Positions 12,155 through 23,924 are shown, counted from the stretch's first letter. The stretch: DNA of 64,000 bases from Formicarius rufipectus (GCA_013399695.1 VXAU01004369.1:62001-126000), one strand, 5' to 3'. Numbers and translations are program-made. The notes: a model not told the origin generated them from the letters alone.

Positions 12155-12487
12155 GAGGTCACCTGGCCTCTTCAGCCTGGACCAGAGGAGGCTGAAGAGA
12201 GATCTCAGTTCACTTCTTCCTGAGGGGCAGCTCCATCTGTGCCCTCTGTGAGCAGGGACAGCACCCAGGGAAGGGCTGGAGCTGTGTCAGGGCAGGGTCA
12301 GGTTGGAGGGTGGTGGGCACTGACCAGGCTCCCCAGGGCAGGGGGCACAGCACCAAGCCTGCCAGAGCTCCAGGAGCCTTTGGGTCATCCTCTCAGGGAC
12401 AGGGTGGGATTGTTGGGGCGTCTGTGCAGGGCCAAGGGTTGGACTCAAAGATCCCTTCCAGCCCGGGACATTCCACATTTCTGTGAC
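12155..12487 (+). mobile_element. CR1 3' region
   Basis: A sense-strand CR1 of the same subfamily as the copies at 9764 and 49692. It contains CCTCTTCAGCCTGGACCAGA, GGGCACTGACCAGGCTCC, the tail GGTTGGACTCAAAGATCCCT and CATTCCACATTTCTGTGAC. About 330 bases remain with no intact coding part. Confidence 0.9.
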
Positions 12488-13516
12488 ATCCCCACTTCAG
12501 GGAACTCTGAGCCCCAAGAGATGCTGAGATCCAGCCCAGGTGACAGCAAGGACTGACTCCTGTGCTGGGCCCAGCCGGAGCTCAGCCCTCAGAGTCATCT
12601 GTGGCCACCAAAAGTGACACAAATTCCACCAGTGGCAAGATTAGTTTTAGTACCAAATGATACCCAAAGCCTAAAACCATCCCTCAGCAGCTCCTTCCCT
12701 GCCCCCTCAGGAGCAGCCCCTGCCTGGGAAAGACTCACTGCCAGGAGTGTTTATTAACTCAGGGGTCTGATGGAGAAATCAATGACCCTTAATCAGGCCC
12801 TAATTCAAATGAAGTGGTCTTGTCCTCATCTTTTATGCACAAACAACCCCACATGAGGCAGGACTGGACCTTTGCTCAGTGTTCAATCATCCACACAGCG
12901 TGGGTGGGTAAAATGCAGCTATTTGTGAGATGATTTATTGCTGTTAAAGGAATTAATAATAATAAATAGATTCATCCAAAGCCCATGGCAGCCTGGATCC
13001 CTTTATCTCAAAAGAGAAACAGCAGGATTTAAGGGGTCCAAGGATCAGACCAAAAGAACAATTACAGCATGGAAAAACTCCCAAGTGATGAGAGATTTAA
13101 AGGATTTTGATTGTTTCTCTAAAAGAAAGCAAACAAATGAAATCATGATGGAAGTTCACAAACTTCAAGTGGTTTGGAATGAGGAAACTTCCACTCACCA
13201 TGTTTGTTAACACGAGCACAGGGGCATCCCTTGAAACCCACAGGAGACAAATCATGATGCCATGAACAGGTGAAACTTTTCCCCAAACCTCCAGTGACCT
13301 GAGCAGTTCCACACGCAGAACCTCAGCCCCTGACAGGGGCCAAAGGGAGACAGACATCGTAATAATCAGAATTTAAATTCACCCAAATCTCTAAGAGTTC
13401 AGGGATATGGAAAACTTTCCCTGGAGACAGGTTATCCTCATGCCAAGAGATCTGATTCCCTTTCAAGCCTTACTGGTGGGAGTGTCCCCAGTGCAGCACT
13501 TCCAATTTGGTTCTTC
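12488..13516. other. Stretch with no supported gene
   Basis: AT-richer DNA with the short run AATTAATAATAATAAATAG near 12950. The frames found are under 91 codons and show no recognisable product. Confidence 0.45.
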
Positions 13517-13645
13517 ATGGAATCCCAGAATGGTTTGGGTTTCAAGGGACCTAAAAGCTCACCTTGGGACACCTTCCATGGGCAGGGACACCTTCCAGCA
13601 GATCAGACCATGAGAAGCCCCATCCAGCCTGGCATCCTCATCCAA
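13517..13645 (-). mobile_element. CR1 3' fragment
   Basis: The reversed tail CATGGAATCCCAGAATGG and TTTCAAGGGACCTAAAAGCT is followed by CCATGGGCAGGGACACCTTC and CCCCATCCAGCCTGGCATCC. It then decays into unrecognisable sequence. About 130 bases, 5'-truncated. Confidence 0.85.
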
Positions 13646-16287
13646 CCCTCACCATCACCTCCAGCTCACAGGAGAGGGTCACCTCAGGTGCCAACCCCAG
13701 CTCAGGAGTGCTGGCACTCACCAGGAACCACCACTCTGGCTGCTCTGCCACCGAGTCCCACTTTCAGAGGAACCACTCAGGGAAAAGCTGCTCAGCCCTG
13801 AATCCCCTCCCTTCCCAGCTCCCCCTGCCCAGCTCCCTGGCTCCTGCCTGGCCCCTCTGGCCCCTCTGTGCAGGGACACAGCCTGACAGTCACCTCCAGG
13901 AGCCCAAGGGCCACCAGGGCAGGGCAGGGCAGGGCAGTTCTCCTGCTGGCTGGAGTGGGTTTGGCACCGAGCCCACCCCATGTAAGCACTGACTCAATGG
14001 GAAAACACTGAGGGGAGCAAAGAAACCCCTTGATTAGAACACTTTTTAAAGAGACTGCCTGGAATGTTCTCCTCCTTGCCCTCTTATCTGCCACATGATT
14101 TGCTTGCCTGAGTGGATGAGGTTTACCAGGAAGGAATGTCCTGGTGCATGACACAAGCCAGACACCACCTGAGGGTTTGCTCTGCAACCCTGCTGTGCCT
14201 TCCTTTGTCCCTGAGCCTCAGCCCTCAGTCCAGAGCCTTGACTTGCAAAACCACACAGGAAGAGTGCAAGGAACAGCTCCAACAGTGCTGACTAATGCCT
14301 GCAAGCTCCTTATGATCCTAAGGAGATCCTTCAGCCTCTAATTTCCCACTGCTCAAAGGCTGAGCACCTGCACAGTCCCAAACACAACCACAAGTTTCCA
14401 CCTTCCCCAGAAGGTGCAGCACTCAGGTGAAGTGTTCCTTCCAGAACCTTATTTGTTTCCAGGAATCTGCTGGTTCAGGGACTGAGGGGGCAGAACGTGG
14501 GAGCTGCCCTTCTCCCAGCACCTCCCTCTTCCCAGCCCTCCCTTGGGGTGTCTCCTGCTCCCCTTGCTCACAACAAACCCACTCTCCTTAAGAGCCAACC
14601 CACTTGATTTAAATGAGTACAAATTCCTCAGGGGCACAGGGGACACAAGGCTTTCCTCTGCCTCATTCTCCACACACCCCACTTTCTCCCATTCCAGTAT
14701 CTTTTCTCTCCCCTTTCTCACCCCATTCCCTGCCTCTTGTGCCCCCTCCTTTTTCAGATAAACTTCTCCACTCTCACTCCAGCCCTGTGGAGTATTTATC
14801 TAATAAAGACTACAAAGAGACCAATTCATTGCACATATCTCACTAACCTCTTTTTCTTCATTCTTATTATAACTCCCATTTATCTCCTCTGGACTTCTTC
14901 TCTAACCAGTCCTTTATCTCATCTCTTTTATGAGCATTCATTTGTTCAGCTCATTTTCCTGACCCATTTCTTGGCATTACAGAACTGCAGCATCCTGCAC
15001 AAAACACTCACCATGCACAGCCCCTGACAGAGGACACTCCACCTGGAAGTCAGGCTGTGCCCCAAACTGCCTGAGCCAACAGCAGGGCACACTCCTCCTC
15101 AGTGAGCATTTCCCATCATTTTCCAAGCTGCTTTCAGTTCCTGTAACAACTCTCAGCAAGGAACTAATGTCTCATAAACCTGTATTTGCTCCTGGTGTGC
15201 TGATCTAAGTGCTGCCTCAGTGCACACCCTTTGCTCCCTCTATTTCCACGCTGCTCACAGACACCACAGCTCAGTTTTGGAGCAGAGAGGTTGGGAGTGG
15301 GCCAGGAGGGAAAGGGGGGCTGGGAATGCTCTGCTCCACCTCCAGGTCTTACCTGTGAGAGCCCAGGGGACGAGGCATGTCCCGGTGGCGTTGCAGCAAG
15401 ATTTGGGTGTCCCTTATTTATTTCATGTGCAGTGTAAGGGGATGGGGCAGGAGGACCCGGTTGTCTTGCTACTTGTGTTACCTGTGTGGAGATAAACTGT
15501 TAGTAAAACACAACATTAGTAACCAGGTCTGCACAGGCACTGAAATCTGCATAAGAAAGCAGCACCTTCATAAATATATATTATTTTATCTCTCCCTAAA
15601 AAAAAGTTAAAGTGAAACACTGTAAAGTTATTTAGATATTTCTATTTTCAGGAAAACGGGGAAGGATCAAAAAATAAGGGCACCAGCTGGAGTCACTGGT
15701 GGAATGTGCAGGAACTGGAGGAGTTTGGCTGCTGTGCTGGTGCTTTGCAACATCCCTTTGCCTTCAGGCCTGGGACCTGCTGATCCCTCCATTAGAGGCC
15801 ACATCACAGAATCCAGGGGTTTTGGAAAGGGAGACACATCACCAGTGACCCAAAACACAAAGTCAGGGGGAGATTGGTACAGTCTCCTCCAAGAAAAAAG
15901 CAGGGGCTGCACAGAGGCCCTGGTATCTACAGGAGCAAAGAATGAAACACCAAAGCAACTCTGGCATGTGTTTATCTCCTTTCTCAGCTTCCAGAAAAAA
16001 TACTCTTCAAAATATTACATGAAGTCCTATAAAATATATCCACAGCAAACACACTCCCCTGGACTGTGATTGTGATGGAACTCTTTTAAATATATTTTAT
16101 AGAGTTGCTATGGGAGGAATGGGAGTATCAAAGGAAAAAAGACCCCTGTAACTATTGGGTGACACCCCCCAGCAGTTCAACACAACTGAACTTTGGCAGA
16201 TTGGGTAAAACTCCTAGTACTGAAGTTCAGCATTTGCTTCTCACTGGCCTTTTCTAATACGTTTTGTTTGCTGAAAAGCACCATTTA
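13646..16287. other. Gene-free stretch with a pyrimidine-rich patch
   Basis: About 14640-14960 is strongly pyrimidine-rich on the plus strand, with repeated CTTTTC and TCTCC runs. The 96-codon frame there, rich in Leu, Ser, Thr and Phe, reflects that composition. About 15330-15500 has more CpG than its surroundings and could be an old element fragment, but I cannot identify it. Confidence 0.45.
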
Positions 16288-16505
16288 ATCCCAGAATGGT
16301 TTGGGTTGGGAGGGACCTTAAAGTTCCCCCCCTCCCACCCCTGCCATGGGCAGGGACACCTCCCACCAGCCCAGGCTGCTCCAAGCCCCGTCCAACCTGG
16401 CCTGGGACTCTTCCAGGGATGGGGCAGCCACAGCTGCTCTGCCCACCCTGTGCCAGGGCTGCCCACCCTCCCAGCATCCCACCCATCCCTGCCCTCCCTG
16501 AGCTG
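16288..16505 (-). mobile_element. CR1 3' fragment
   Basis: Reversed CR1: AATCCCAGAATGGTTTGGGT, GGGAGGGACCTTAAAGTTCC, CCATGGGCAGGGACACCTCC, GGGGCAGCCACAGCTGCTC. It ends near CCATCCCTGCCCTCCCTGAG. The tail is intact, so the inserted 3' end is at 16288. Confidence 0.92.
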
Positions 16506-17387
16506 AAGTCAGACACACCAGTGTGTGGAACGTTCCCCAGCAGGGAGAAGGGAGGCAGAGGGAAATTCCTGGCTCCTGTAACAGGATTCACTCCAAGCTC
16601 TTGGAGAGCCAAGTAGGAGAGCAGAAGTCACGGAGTTCAGCACTAAATGGCAGTTCCAAGTTGTTTTGTTGCACTCCAAATGTCCATGTCTGTCCCTGCA
16701 GTCCCTGAGCCACTTCAGGAGGAGCCACAATGCACAACTGCTCCAGGCTGGGGATGGGGTCAGGAGCTTCCCTGGGGGAACATTTACAGCCCCCCTGTGC
16801 CCAACAGAGGAAAGGGTGGGTCAGGGAGAGCAGCTCTGGCCACAGGTGGATCCCTGCCCCTGCCAGGGATGAATCATCCCTCCCTCTGGGCTGGTCTCTG
16901 CTGGCAGGTGTGAGCACACGGAGCAGGGCCAGCCCTGCAGAGCATCGGAAAACTTTCCACAGCCCAGCCCTGGGAGAAGCAAAGTCTCTTCCCTGACTCC
17001 TGAGACAGCCCTGAGAGACTTGGCACGTCATTTGTGGTGCTCAGAAGTGATGGGCATCTAAGAATGGGGGGAAGGAAGCAAAGGCAACAGCAAACGCGTG
17101 GCAATCGCTGCCAACAACAGCCCCGCTGGCAGGGCAGGGCCATGCTCAGCACCAGGATCCCTCAGTGCCACTTCCTGGGGGGAAACAGAGGCTATTCTGC
17201 AATAGCTGTGGGACTTCAAGCACTGCCAGCTCTTCCTATGCCCACAGGGCACAGTGTGCCAGCCAGAGTCCTTGGATCCAACAGCACAGGGAGCCCTGAC
17301 AAAGGGACAGGGGCACTAAGAACAGCCCAGCTCTGTGTGAGCACTCAGTCCTCTTTGGGAATTACAACATGCAAAGAGAACCACGGG

Positions 17388-17555
17388 GTAGAATCCTAAA
17401 AGGTTGGGAAAGCCCTCCAAGATCACCAGATCCAACCATTAACTCAGCTCTGCCAGAGCCACCACTAACCCATGGCCCAAGTGCCACATCCAGCAGCCTT
17501 TGAGCAATCCCAGGGACGGTGACTCCACTGCTCCCACGGGGAAAACAACCTGAGC
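17388..17555 (-). mobile_element. CR1 3' fragment, third subfamily type
   Basis: Reversed CR1 with GGTTGGGAAAGCCCTCCAAG, ATCACCAGATCCAACCATTA, CCATGGCCCAAGTGCCACAT and GGGACGGTGACTCCACTGCT. This subfamily pattern (GTGCCACATC, GGTGACTCCAC) differs from the GGGCAGGGACACC type and is closer to the copies at 22568 and 33229. Confidence 0.85.
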
Positions 17556-18396
17556 TGGAGGGCAATCAAAGTCACCAAGGAATGTTGTTGTGGCTGGGAG
17601 AGGGAATGCTGCTCCTTGGAAGGGCAGCAGGTCCATGATGGACACGGGTCTGCAGCCACTGAAACTTGCCTGAAACTTTAATTAAGGCAGCAGAACAACT
17701 GCAAAATCATCCCAGCCTGGCAATAGCACACTTGGACAGTGTCCCATGGGAGGCAACCCCTGACCTTCCAGGGCCTCCTAAGATCAGCCAAGTCCAGCTT
17801 GGCGACCCCACAAGAAAGACTGGTGGTCCTTCCAGCAGAGAGAAAAGCACAGAGAGCCTTTCCCAGCCAGGCAGGTGGTTCTGTGCCTTCCTCCTCCTCC
17901 AATAAATTACTTACAGACAAACTGAAACTAAGATGCTGATTTTAAGGTTAAGAGGTGATAGAGGAAGGCAAACTTGCTGCATTTACTGTTGGGTATTTTT
18001 TAACAAATCCATGAGGAAGAGCCTATCCAAGCCCATTCCCTCCTGGATGACCATTCCCATCATGCCTGGGCTGTGCTTTGTTGTTTATTACATGGTCTGA
18101 GATTACTATGGAAGCAAATATCCTCCTTAAACCTAAAGATGAAATTATTCTCCTAGAATAGATACACAAAATTACGTATTAATTTGCTATGGCATCACTT
18201 TCTATTTTCCCTGGGTACTAAGAGGCTCACTTTACTTTTCCAGAAGTCTTAATCCTGTGTTTTGAAGGAAGGAATGAATGAAAGACGAAATAAAAACTCA
18301 GCCTGGAATTCTTGATCTTCTTTTTCTTCGATCTTTTAGGTTCAGCATCTTTTAAAGTCTGGGATCATTCTTCCCCCACCCCAGTATCTGAATTCA
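17556..18396. other. Stretch with no supported gene
   Basis: Low-GC unique-looking DNA, especially 17940-18350. No repeat or coding signature is seen. Confidence 0.4.
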
Positions 18397-18515
18397 GGCA
18401 CTTGAGAAGCTGTGGCTACCCCAGCCCTGGAGGTGTCCCAGGCCAGGCTGGATGGGATTTGGAGCAGCCTGGACTGGTGGAAGGAGTCCCTGCCCACGGC
18501 AGGGCTGGAGGGGAT
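18397..18515 (+). mobile_element. CR1 fragment lacking its 3' tail
   Basis: Sense-strand CR1 internal 3' UTR: GCTGTGGCTACCCCAGCCCT, GGCCAGGCTGGATGGGATTT, GGACTGGTGGAAGGAGTCCC, TGCCCACGGCAGGGCTGGAG. The expected AAGGTCCCTTCCAACC tail is absent, so this copy was broken after insertion or lost its end by deletion. Confidence 0.85.
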
Positions 18516-19035
18516 GGGGAGCGGAGCAGCCAGGCAGGGACCACCTCGGCCTCCCAACTGAGAGCCTGCCCTAAGCATGGAGTGGCTGCAGCAGCTCATC
18601 CTCCCTAATCTCTCCTCTTCAGGACCCTCTCCCTGTAGGAAGAGCCTTTTGAAGGACACGAAGGAGAATCATGGAACCTCTGCTGGATGGGAAATGCCCA
18701 GGAGGGACCAACACACATCCCGGAGCCAAAACAACCACATCCCAAAGAGGGAATGATGGAGTCGAGCCTTAACCCCTGAAAATTTAGGACAAGGAGGTTC
18801 TTCAGCCCCTCACCTCCCCTGACCTCCTTTCCCACCAGCTGGGCTGAGCTGGACACCTTCACTTGAGAGGGCACCTGCTCCAAAGGGGCACAGAGGGACC
18901 ACAATTAACACCCAGGGCCTTGAGGTTGGATCCATCCAGGCTAAGGGACTCTGTCCAAGGCTGACCAGGGGACAAACACTGTTCCCCACAGAGGCACAGC
19001 TCATTTCTGATCAGTTCACACCCAGGAGTCGACCA

Positions 19036-19125
19036 GGGAATCCCAGAATGGGTTGGAAGGACCTTAAAGTTCATCCCACTGCACCCCCTGCCCTGTGCAG
19101 GGACACCTTCCACACACCAGCTGGG
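19036..19125 (-). mobile_element. CR1 3' end fragment
   Basis: Only the last 90 bases of a reversed CR1: GGGAATCCCAGAATGGGTTG, GGAAGGACCTTAAAGTTCAT and GTGCAGGGACACCTTCCAC. It is severely 5'-truncated. Confidence 0.88.
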
Positions 19126-20420
19126 TCAGGGTCACCCCTCAGCCCATCAAAGTCATCCCGAAGCACTTTTGGGCCGAGGTCCAGCACCTGAGATCACAGA
19201 GGGAGCTGCAAAGCCCCACCACAACCTGCCAAAAAGGGGATCTGCCCAAAACCCGGGTGTGCATGGACACAGCTCTTCCTCTCCTCCACTTCCCGACGTG
19301 TTTGGCCCTTTGGCCCCACGGATCTCCCTTCCAGCAGGACCAGCCCTGCTCCTCTGGGCACTGGGGTGGCCTCACGCATTTATGGTCACTCAGGAGCAGT
19401 TCCCTTGCTGTCAGAAATCCACGTCTTTCCAAAACACTCCAGCCCTAAGAACTCTCTTGATTGTGTTTCTTCGAAATCGTTATAGGAGAAAAAAAACTTC
19501 CTTCTCATTCCCCTTCCAAACTCTCCAGGTTTGGGATCTTACAGCAGATCTTACACACCAATAACTGTCTTAATTTCCTGCAATATAAAGAATTAGGAAA
19601 CAAGGAGCTGCTTAAAGCACTATCCCCAAATCTTTATGTCCAAATCTTTCATGAGAGAGCGTCTCCATTATTGATGAGGGGAAATTATTCCAAGATTAGT
19701 TCACAGCAGTAATTATTTCCAACTGTGATTTGCTTTGAAAAAATTCTACTGCTGAATTGATTTATTAAAAAAAAACCAATCCAAAACCTCCTTAATATCA
19801 GCATTTCCTCTGTTAAATAAACCAAGATGACATATGATGAATTTAGGTGGGTTTGGTTTTAATACCAGTGTGATTTCCTTCAGAAAGAGGTTCTATCAAA
19901 GCTCTGTTGGGAATTTTGAGCATCTCCAAGTGCTCAGACAAACTTCATCCCACTTGGCCTCCTTCCTCACCTCCTGTCTCTGCCGTGCAGTTCCTCTGAT
20001 TTAGTTTTATTCTTGGGGCACACAGTGGAGGCCACATGATTTTCCATTCCCATTTTTTTGTAGCTCTGGGAAAAAAAGAGCTCTGGAATGTGCAACCAAG
20101 GCCTTGATAAATCATGTGGAAAGGCATGGAAAGGATAACTGAATTATTTTTTATCTTTGGTTTACTAAAAATTGGGGTTTCACCTGTGGGCTGCCCATCC
20201 CTCCAGTGATTTGTTGGACACACGGGGACACCAGGGCAGCTCAGAGTCACCATGGAGAGGTTTCAGACTCCAACGCTCTTCCCACACCAGCCACCCTCTG
20301 ACACAATCCCCATCCCTGAAAATGCTGCTGCACAACCCCCGTGGATCCCACTGAGGTCCCATCAGACCCAACGTGGAAGGGCCAGAGCAGCTGGGGAGGG
20401 ACCTGGACATTTGGCTTCAT
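19126..20420. other. Stretch with no supported gene
   Basis: GC-rich on the left and AT-rich from about 19460 to 20170, with T- and A-rich patches near 19760. No CR1 signature except possibly the last few tens of bases before 20421, where GGGAGGGACCTGGACATT may belong to a plus-strand CR1 leading into the duplicated block. Confidence 0.4.
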
Positions 20421-20663
20421 CTTGGAGGGCTTTCCCAACCTCAGTGACTCTGTGAGTCCATGGTGCTCTTCCACACCTTCTGTTAGGGATTTTTTGTAAA
20501 ATCCAGACAAACTAAGCATAAAAATCATCAACTGAAAAAGGACTTCTTTGTTGCAAACCCAGCCCTGAAATCCCTGGGGCTGCCCCTTGTGTCACAAACT
20601 GCCCCGGCCCTTCATGAGTGAATTTGTCCCATCATGTGCTTTTCCCAGCCCACTTCATTTTCC
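20421..20663 (+). repeat. 243-bp direct duplication, copy 1
   Basis: This block recurs at 22888-23130, offset by exactly 2467 bases. By eye there is a single difference (A at 20455, G at 22922). Its first ~35 bases (CTTGGAGGGCTTTCCCAACC, then TCAGTGACTCTGTG) look like a sense-strand CR1 3' end; the remaining ~208 bases match no repeat I know. The sequences outside the block do not align between the copies. Confidence 0.95.
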
Positions 20664-21093
20664 TTGGACTTCTCTAAGGCTGCCACCTGCCTGGGGCTTC
20701 AAATGGAAGCCCAACAGGAACTTAGCTAGGAAATTTCTCTCCTTTCTCCAAAATATGGTATTTTCTCTCCAACCTGTGTTTTCCAAAAGCCTGGAACTGA
20801 GACACTCCCAGCCCTGACTTCTATTCCTGTAACCCAGCAAGGAGTGATATTTTTCCACACTGAACAGCTATTTTAGGCCATTCTTCACAGTTACTTTTCT
20901 ATTTTACATTAATTTAAATTTTTACAGTCATATTTTCCCCACAGGCATCTGCATTATATCTTGGGAGAACTGAAAAAATAACCCTCTTTAAAAGGAATTC
21001 AGATATTTTTTAAGTGGTTTTTAAGTGTTATATGGGGTATATAAAGGATAATAAAAACCAAGCTATTTATTACAACTGTTTGTACATTTATGT

Positions 21094-21303
21094 TCACAGA
21101 ATTCCAGAATGGTTTGAGTTGGAAGGGACCTGAAGGATCATCTCATTCCACGGGCAGGGACACCTCCCACCAGCCCAGGCTGCTCCAAGCCCCATCCAAC
21201 CTGGCCTGGGACACTTCCAGGGCAGCCACAGCTTCTCTGGGCACCCTGAGCCAGGCCCTGCCCACTCTCCCAGAGGAAGGATTTCTTCCCAATTTCTTCC
21301 TTT
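21094..21303 (-). mobile_element. CR1 3' fragment
   Basis: Reversed CR1: TTCACAGAATTCCAGAATGG, GGAAGGGACCTGAAGGATCA, CCACGGGCAGGGACACCTCC, CCCCATCCAACCTGGCCTGG. It continues to GAAGGATTTCTTCCCAATTT. It sits inside a 296-codon chance frame together with the next CR1 copy. Confidence 0.92.
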
Positions 21304-21644
21304 GGCTTTGCTTTTTTCCACACATCCATTTTTCTCTGGGACCAAACAACAGCCCCAGCCTGCAGCTGGGATTTGGTACTCCTGCTGTCAAACCCCCGAG
21401 CCCCAACTCCTCAACCCTTGCCAGAGGTGTATCCAGCTCCTCTGGATGGAAAGCCAGGGCTGGCTGCTCACCAGACCACCCATGGCCAACGAAGTCCTTC
21501 TGCCACCACCACCTGAGCCTCTCTTTCCTTGGACCAACAGGCACTTGGCAGCACTGGTGGCCTCAGTCCAGCCTGGCACCTCCAGACAGCACCTTCTGCA
21601 CCAGGAGAGACAACCCAAGCAGGGAAGGGACCAAAGATCATCAG

Positions 21645-21785
21645 ATCATGGAATGGTTTGGACTGGAAGGGACCTTAGAGATCATCTCCTTCCATGGGCA
21701 GGGACACCCTCCACCAGCCCAGGGTGCTCCAGGCCCAGCCAACCTGGCCCTGGACACTTGCAGGGATGGGGCAGCCCCTGCCCTG
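21645..21785 (-). mobile_element. CR1 3' fragment
   Basis: Reversed CR1 tail ATCATGGAATGGTTTGGACT and GGAAGGGACCTTAGAGATCA, then CCATGGGCAGGGACACCCTC and CCAGCCAACCTGGCCCTGG. It lies about 340 bases from the previous copy in the same orientation, but the flanks differ, so they are separate insertions. Confidence 0.9.
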
Positions 21786-21987
21786 ATGCTCCAGCCCTGG
21801 ATCCCTCCTGGAGCTCCAGCTGACACCCCCTTCCCAGGCACTGAAGCAAAGGGAGGAGAAAACCTCACACAGCAGCTTATGTTTTCTATAAGCAGCTTAT
21901 GTTACTGCATCAAATACACTGAATTTATCCCATCTACAGCTTTTCTTCCTGTTTTCCAAATAATTAAAAGAGCAGCTTAAAAGTTTC

Positions 21988-22005
21988 TTTTTTTTTTTTT
22001 TTTTT
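21988..22005. repeat. Poly-T run (18)
   Basis: A homopolymer of 18 Ts within low-GC DNA. CR1 does not use a poly-A tail, so this does not mark the end of a neighbouring CR1. No processed pseudogene could be recognised beside it. Confidence 0.9.
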
Positions 22006-22567
22006 GGCATTAAAAATATTTGCACTATCCCAACCAGAAATGCAAAATATGACTTTCCCAGGGCTGTGCTGATTAGGCAAAGCTTATAAATAACCCTGGG
22101 CTTCCAGCTATTGCCATTGGGGGGGACAAAAAAAAAGAAAGGAATAAAAAGGAAACACTATCATGTGTTCCCAAATAAACATGGTGGTTTCTACACTAAA
22201 TTTCCACAATAATCAATATTATACATTAACAAACAAGCAGGACAGTGAGCCAAAAGCACCTACAGATATTCAAGGTACTATCAACACATTCCCTCTTCTG
22301 TGCAAGGGAATGTTTCACAGGAAAACAAATTCCCTGGATTATTGCTCTGATTAGAAGGTGTTGGAAGCCACCAATTGACTCCAGGTCAGTCTCTGAGACA
22401 CCCGAGTGAAAACACAGCCAGAGCATTGTCACTGCCATGAAACTGCTGGGAAAAGCCACCCCCGTGTGTGCCAAACAAAACTGGAGACACCCAAAATCAG
22501 GAATGAACCCACAAGTCCTCCCAGGACTTCAGGCTTTCCTGGTCACACGCAACAAAAAAGTTTCTTC

Positions 22568-22887
22568 ATAAAATCACAGAATTATTAAGGTTGGAAAAGA
22601 TCTCCCAGATCCCCAAGCCCAACCTCTGACCAAGACCCCCATTCCCAGTAAATCATGTCCCCAGGTGCCTCATCCACAGGGTTCTGAACACTTCCAGGGA
22701 TGGGGACTCCACCACTTCCAATGCCTGACCACCTTTTCCAGGAAGGAATTTTCCATAACATCCAGTCTAAACCTCCCCTGGAGCAACTTGAAATCACTTT
22801 CCCTGGTCCTGTCCTAACTCCCTGGGAGCAGAGCCCAAACCGCCCTGACTTCACCTCCTCTCAGGGAGTTGTACAGAGAGGTCCTCC
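22568..22887 (-). mobile_element. CR1 3' region abutting the duplicated block
   Basis: About 320 bases of reversed CR1: ATCACAGAATTATTAAGGTT, GGAAAAGATCTCCCAGATCC, CCAGGGATGGGGACTCCACC, CCTTTTCCAGGAAGGAATTT, CCTCCCCTGGAGCAACTTG, and GGGAGTTGTACAGAGAGGTC. The element stops at its 5' side within a few bases of 22888, where the 243-bp block begins. Confidence 0.9.
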
Positions 22888-23130
22888 CTTGGAGGGCTTT
22901 CCCAACCTCAGTGACTCTGTGGGTCCATGGTGCTCTTCCACACCTTCTGTTAGGGATTTTTTGTAAAATCCAGACAAACTAAGCATAAAAATCATCAACT
23001 GAAAAAGGACTTCTTTGTTGCAAACCCAGCCCTGAAATCCCTGGGGCTGCCCCTTGTGTCACAAACTGCCCCGGCCCTTCATGAGTGAATTTGTCCCATC
23101 ATGTGCTTTTCCCAGCCCACTTCATTTTCC
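22888..23130 (+). repeat. 243-bp direct duplication, copy 2
   Basis: Second copy of 20421-20663. Left of it is the broken 5' end of a minus-strand CR1. Right of it the sequence diverges at once (CCTGGACTCC here against TTGGACTTCT in copy 1). The near identity implies a recent event, gene conversion, or an assembly artefact. Confidence 0.95.
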
Positions 23131-23515
23131 CCTGGACTCCTCCTGTTCCTCCTCCCATGCAACAACACGTGCCTTCATCCAGCACCATTCATTTCAGGAG
23201 GCAAAAAGAAGTTGCATTTTCTCGAATGCATGGAGTTTGACTGCACAGTTTCTAATTGCACTGCTTTTTCACTAACTCCCAGATACCAGAGTTGACACAA
23301 GACGTGCCAGGCCCCATGCCAGGCCCTGCAGCCCCGGGGGTGGCCCAGCAGATACTCACAGTGCTGTACACAGCGGAGACGGTCGGAGTGAAGATCCGAT
23401 CCTCGAGGGGCTGCTGGACAGGACCTCGTGGGATTCTGCAACACAGCACGTCAAGGAAAGCAGCCTGGGAGGCAGGGCTGGATGGGGACAGCCAGGGGAC
23501 ACCCCCAGCCAGCAC

Positions 23516-23790
23516 TCACAGCCACCTCTGATCCCAAAGAGGACACACACTCACCTCCAGCACCCCCAGCCACCCACTCCAGCGGCTCCGATCCCTCGGG
23601 TTGTCCCAAAGAGGACACTCACCTAGTCCAGGACTCACAGCCAGCTCTGATCCCATGGGTTGTCCTAAGGAAGACACACTCTCACCCCAAGCACTCACAG
23701 ACTGCTCTGATCTCATGGGATGTCCCAAGGAGGACACATATCCACCCCAGCACACACAGACAGCTCTGATCCTGTGGGTTCTCCAAAAGC
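23516..23790. repeat. ~59-bp minisatellite, left part
   Basis: Diverged tandem units built on CTCTGATCCCATGGGTTGTC and CAAGGAGGACACACA. The GATCCC landmark falls at 23530, 23590, 23649, 23709 and 23768, giving 59-60 base spacing. Units differ from each other at many positions, so the array is not young. Confidence 0.9.
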
Positions 23791-23920
23791 GAACATTCTG
23801 AGTTGGAAGGGACCCACAAGGATCATCAAGTCCAACTCATAAGTGAGTGTTGCTGGGGACCAAACCCACAGCCTTGGCACTATTGGCAGCATGTTCTGAC
23901 CAACTGAGCTCCTCTCAGCA
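23791..23920 (-). mobile_element. tRNA-Ile-headed SINE with CR1 tail (TguSINE1-like)
   Basis: Read on the minus strand, the 5' head carries AGCTCAGTTGG (a tRNA A box, 23900-23910), then TGCCAAGG and GGGTTTGGTCCCC (a decayed B box near 23857-23868). This follows tRNA-Ile order with about a dozen changes over ~56 bases. The 3' part, GAGTTGGACTTGATGATCC then GGGTCCCTTCCAACTC, is a CR1 3' end, which would let the CR1 enzyme copy it. This head-plus-tail design is that of TguSINE1 of passerine birds. The mutated B box argues against a working tRNA gene or active promoter. It is inserted within the surrounding minisatellite. Confidence 0.85.
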
Positions 23921-23924
23921 ATCA

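Noticed and set aside
21090..21980. 296-codon plus-strand frame
   Set aside because: It reads through two antisense CR1 fragments; the peptide is CR1 antisense translation.
23850..23910. A functional tRNA-Ile gene
   Set aside because: The B box is mutated, the acceptor stem cannot be completed, and the segment continues into a CR1 tail; it is a SINE head.
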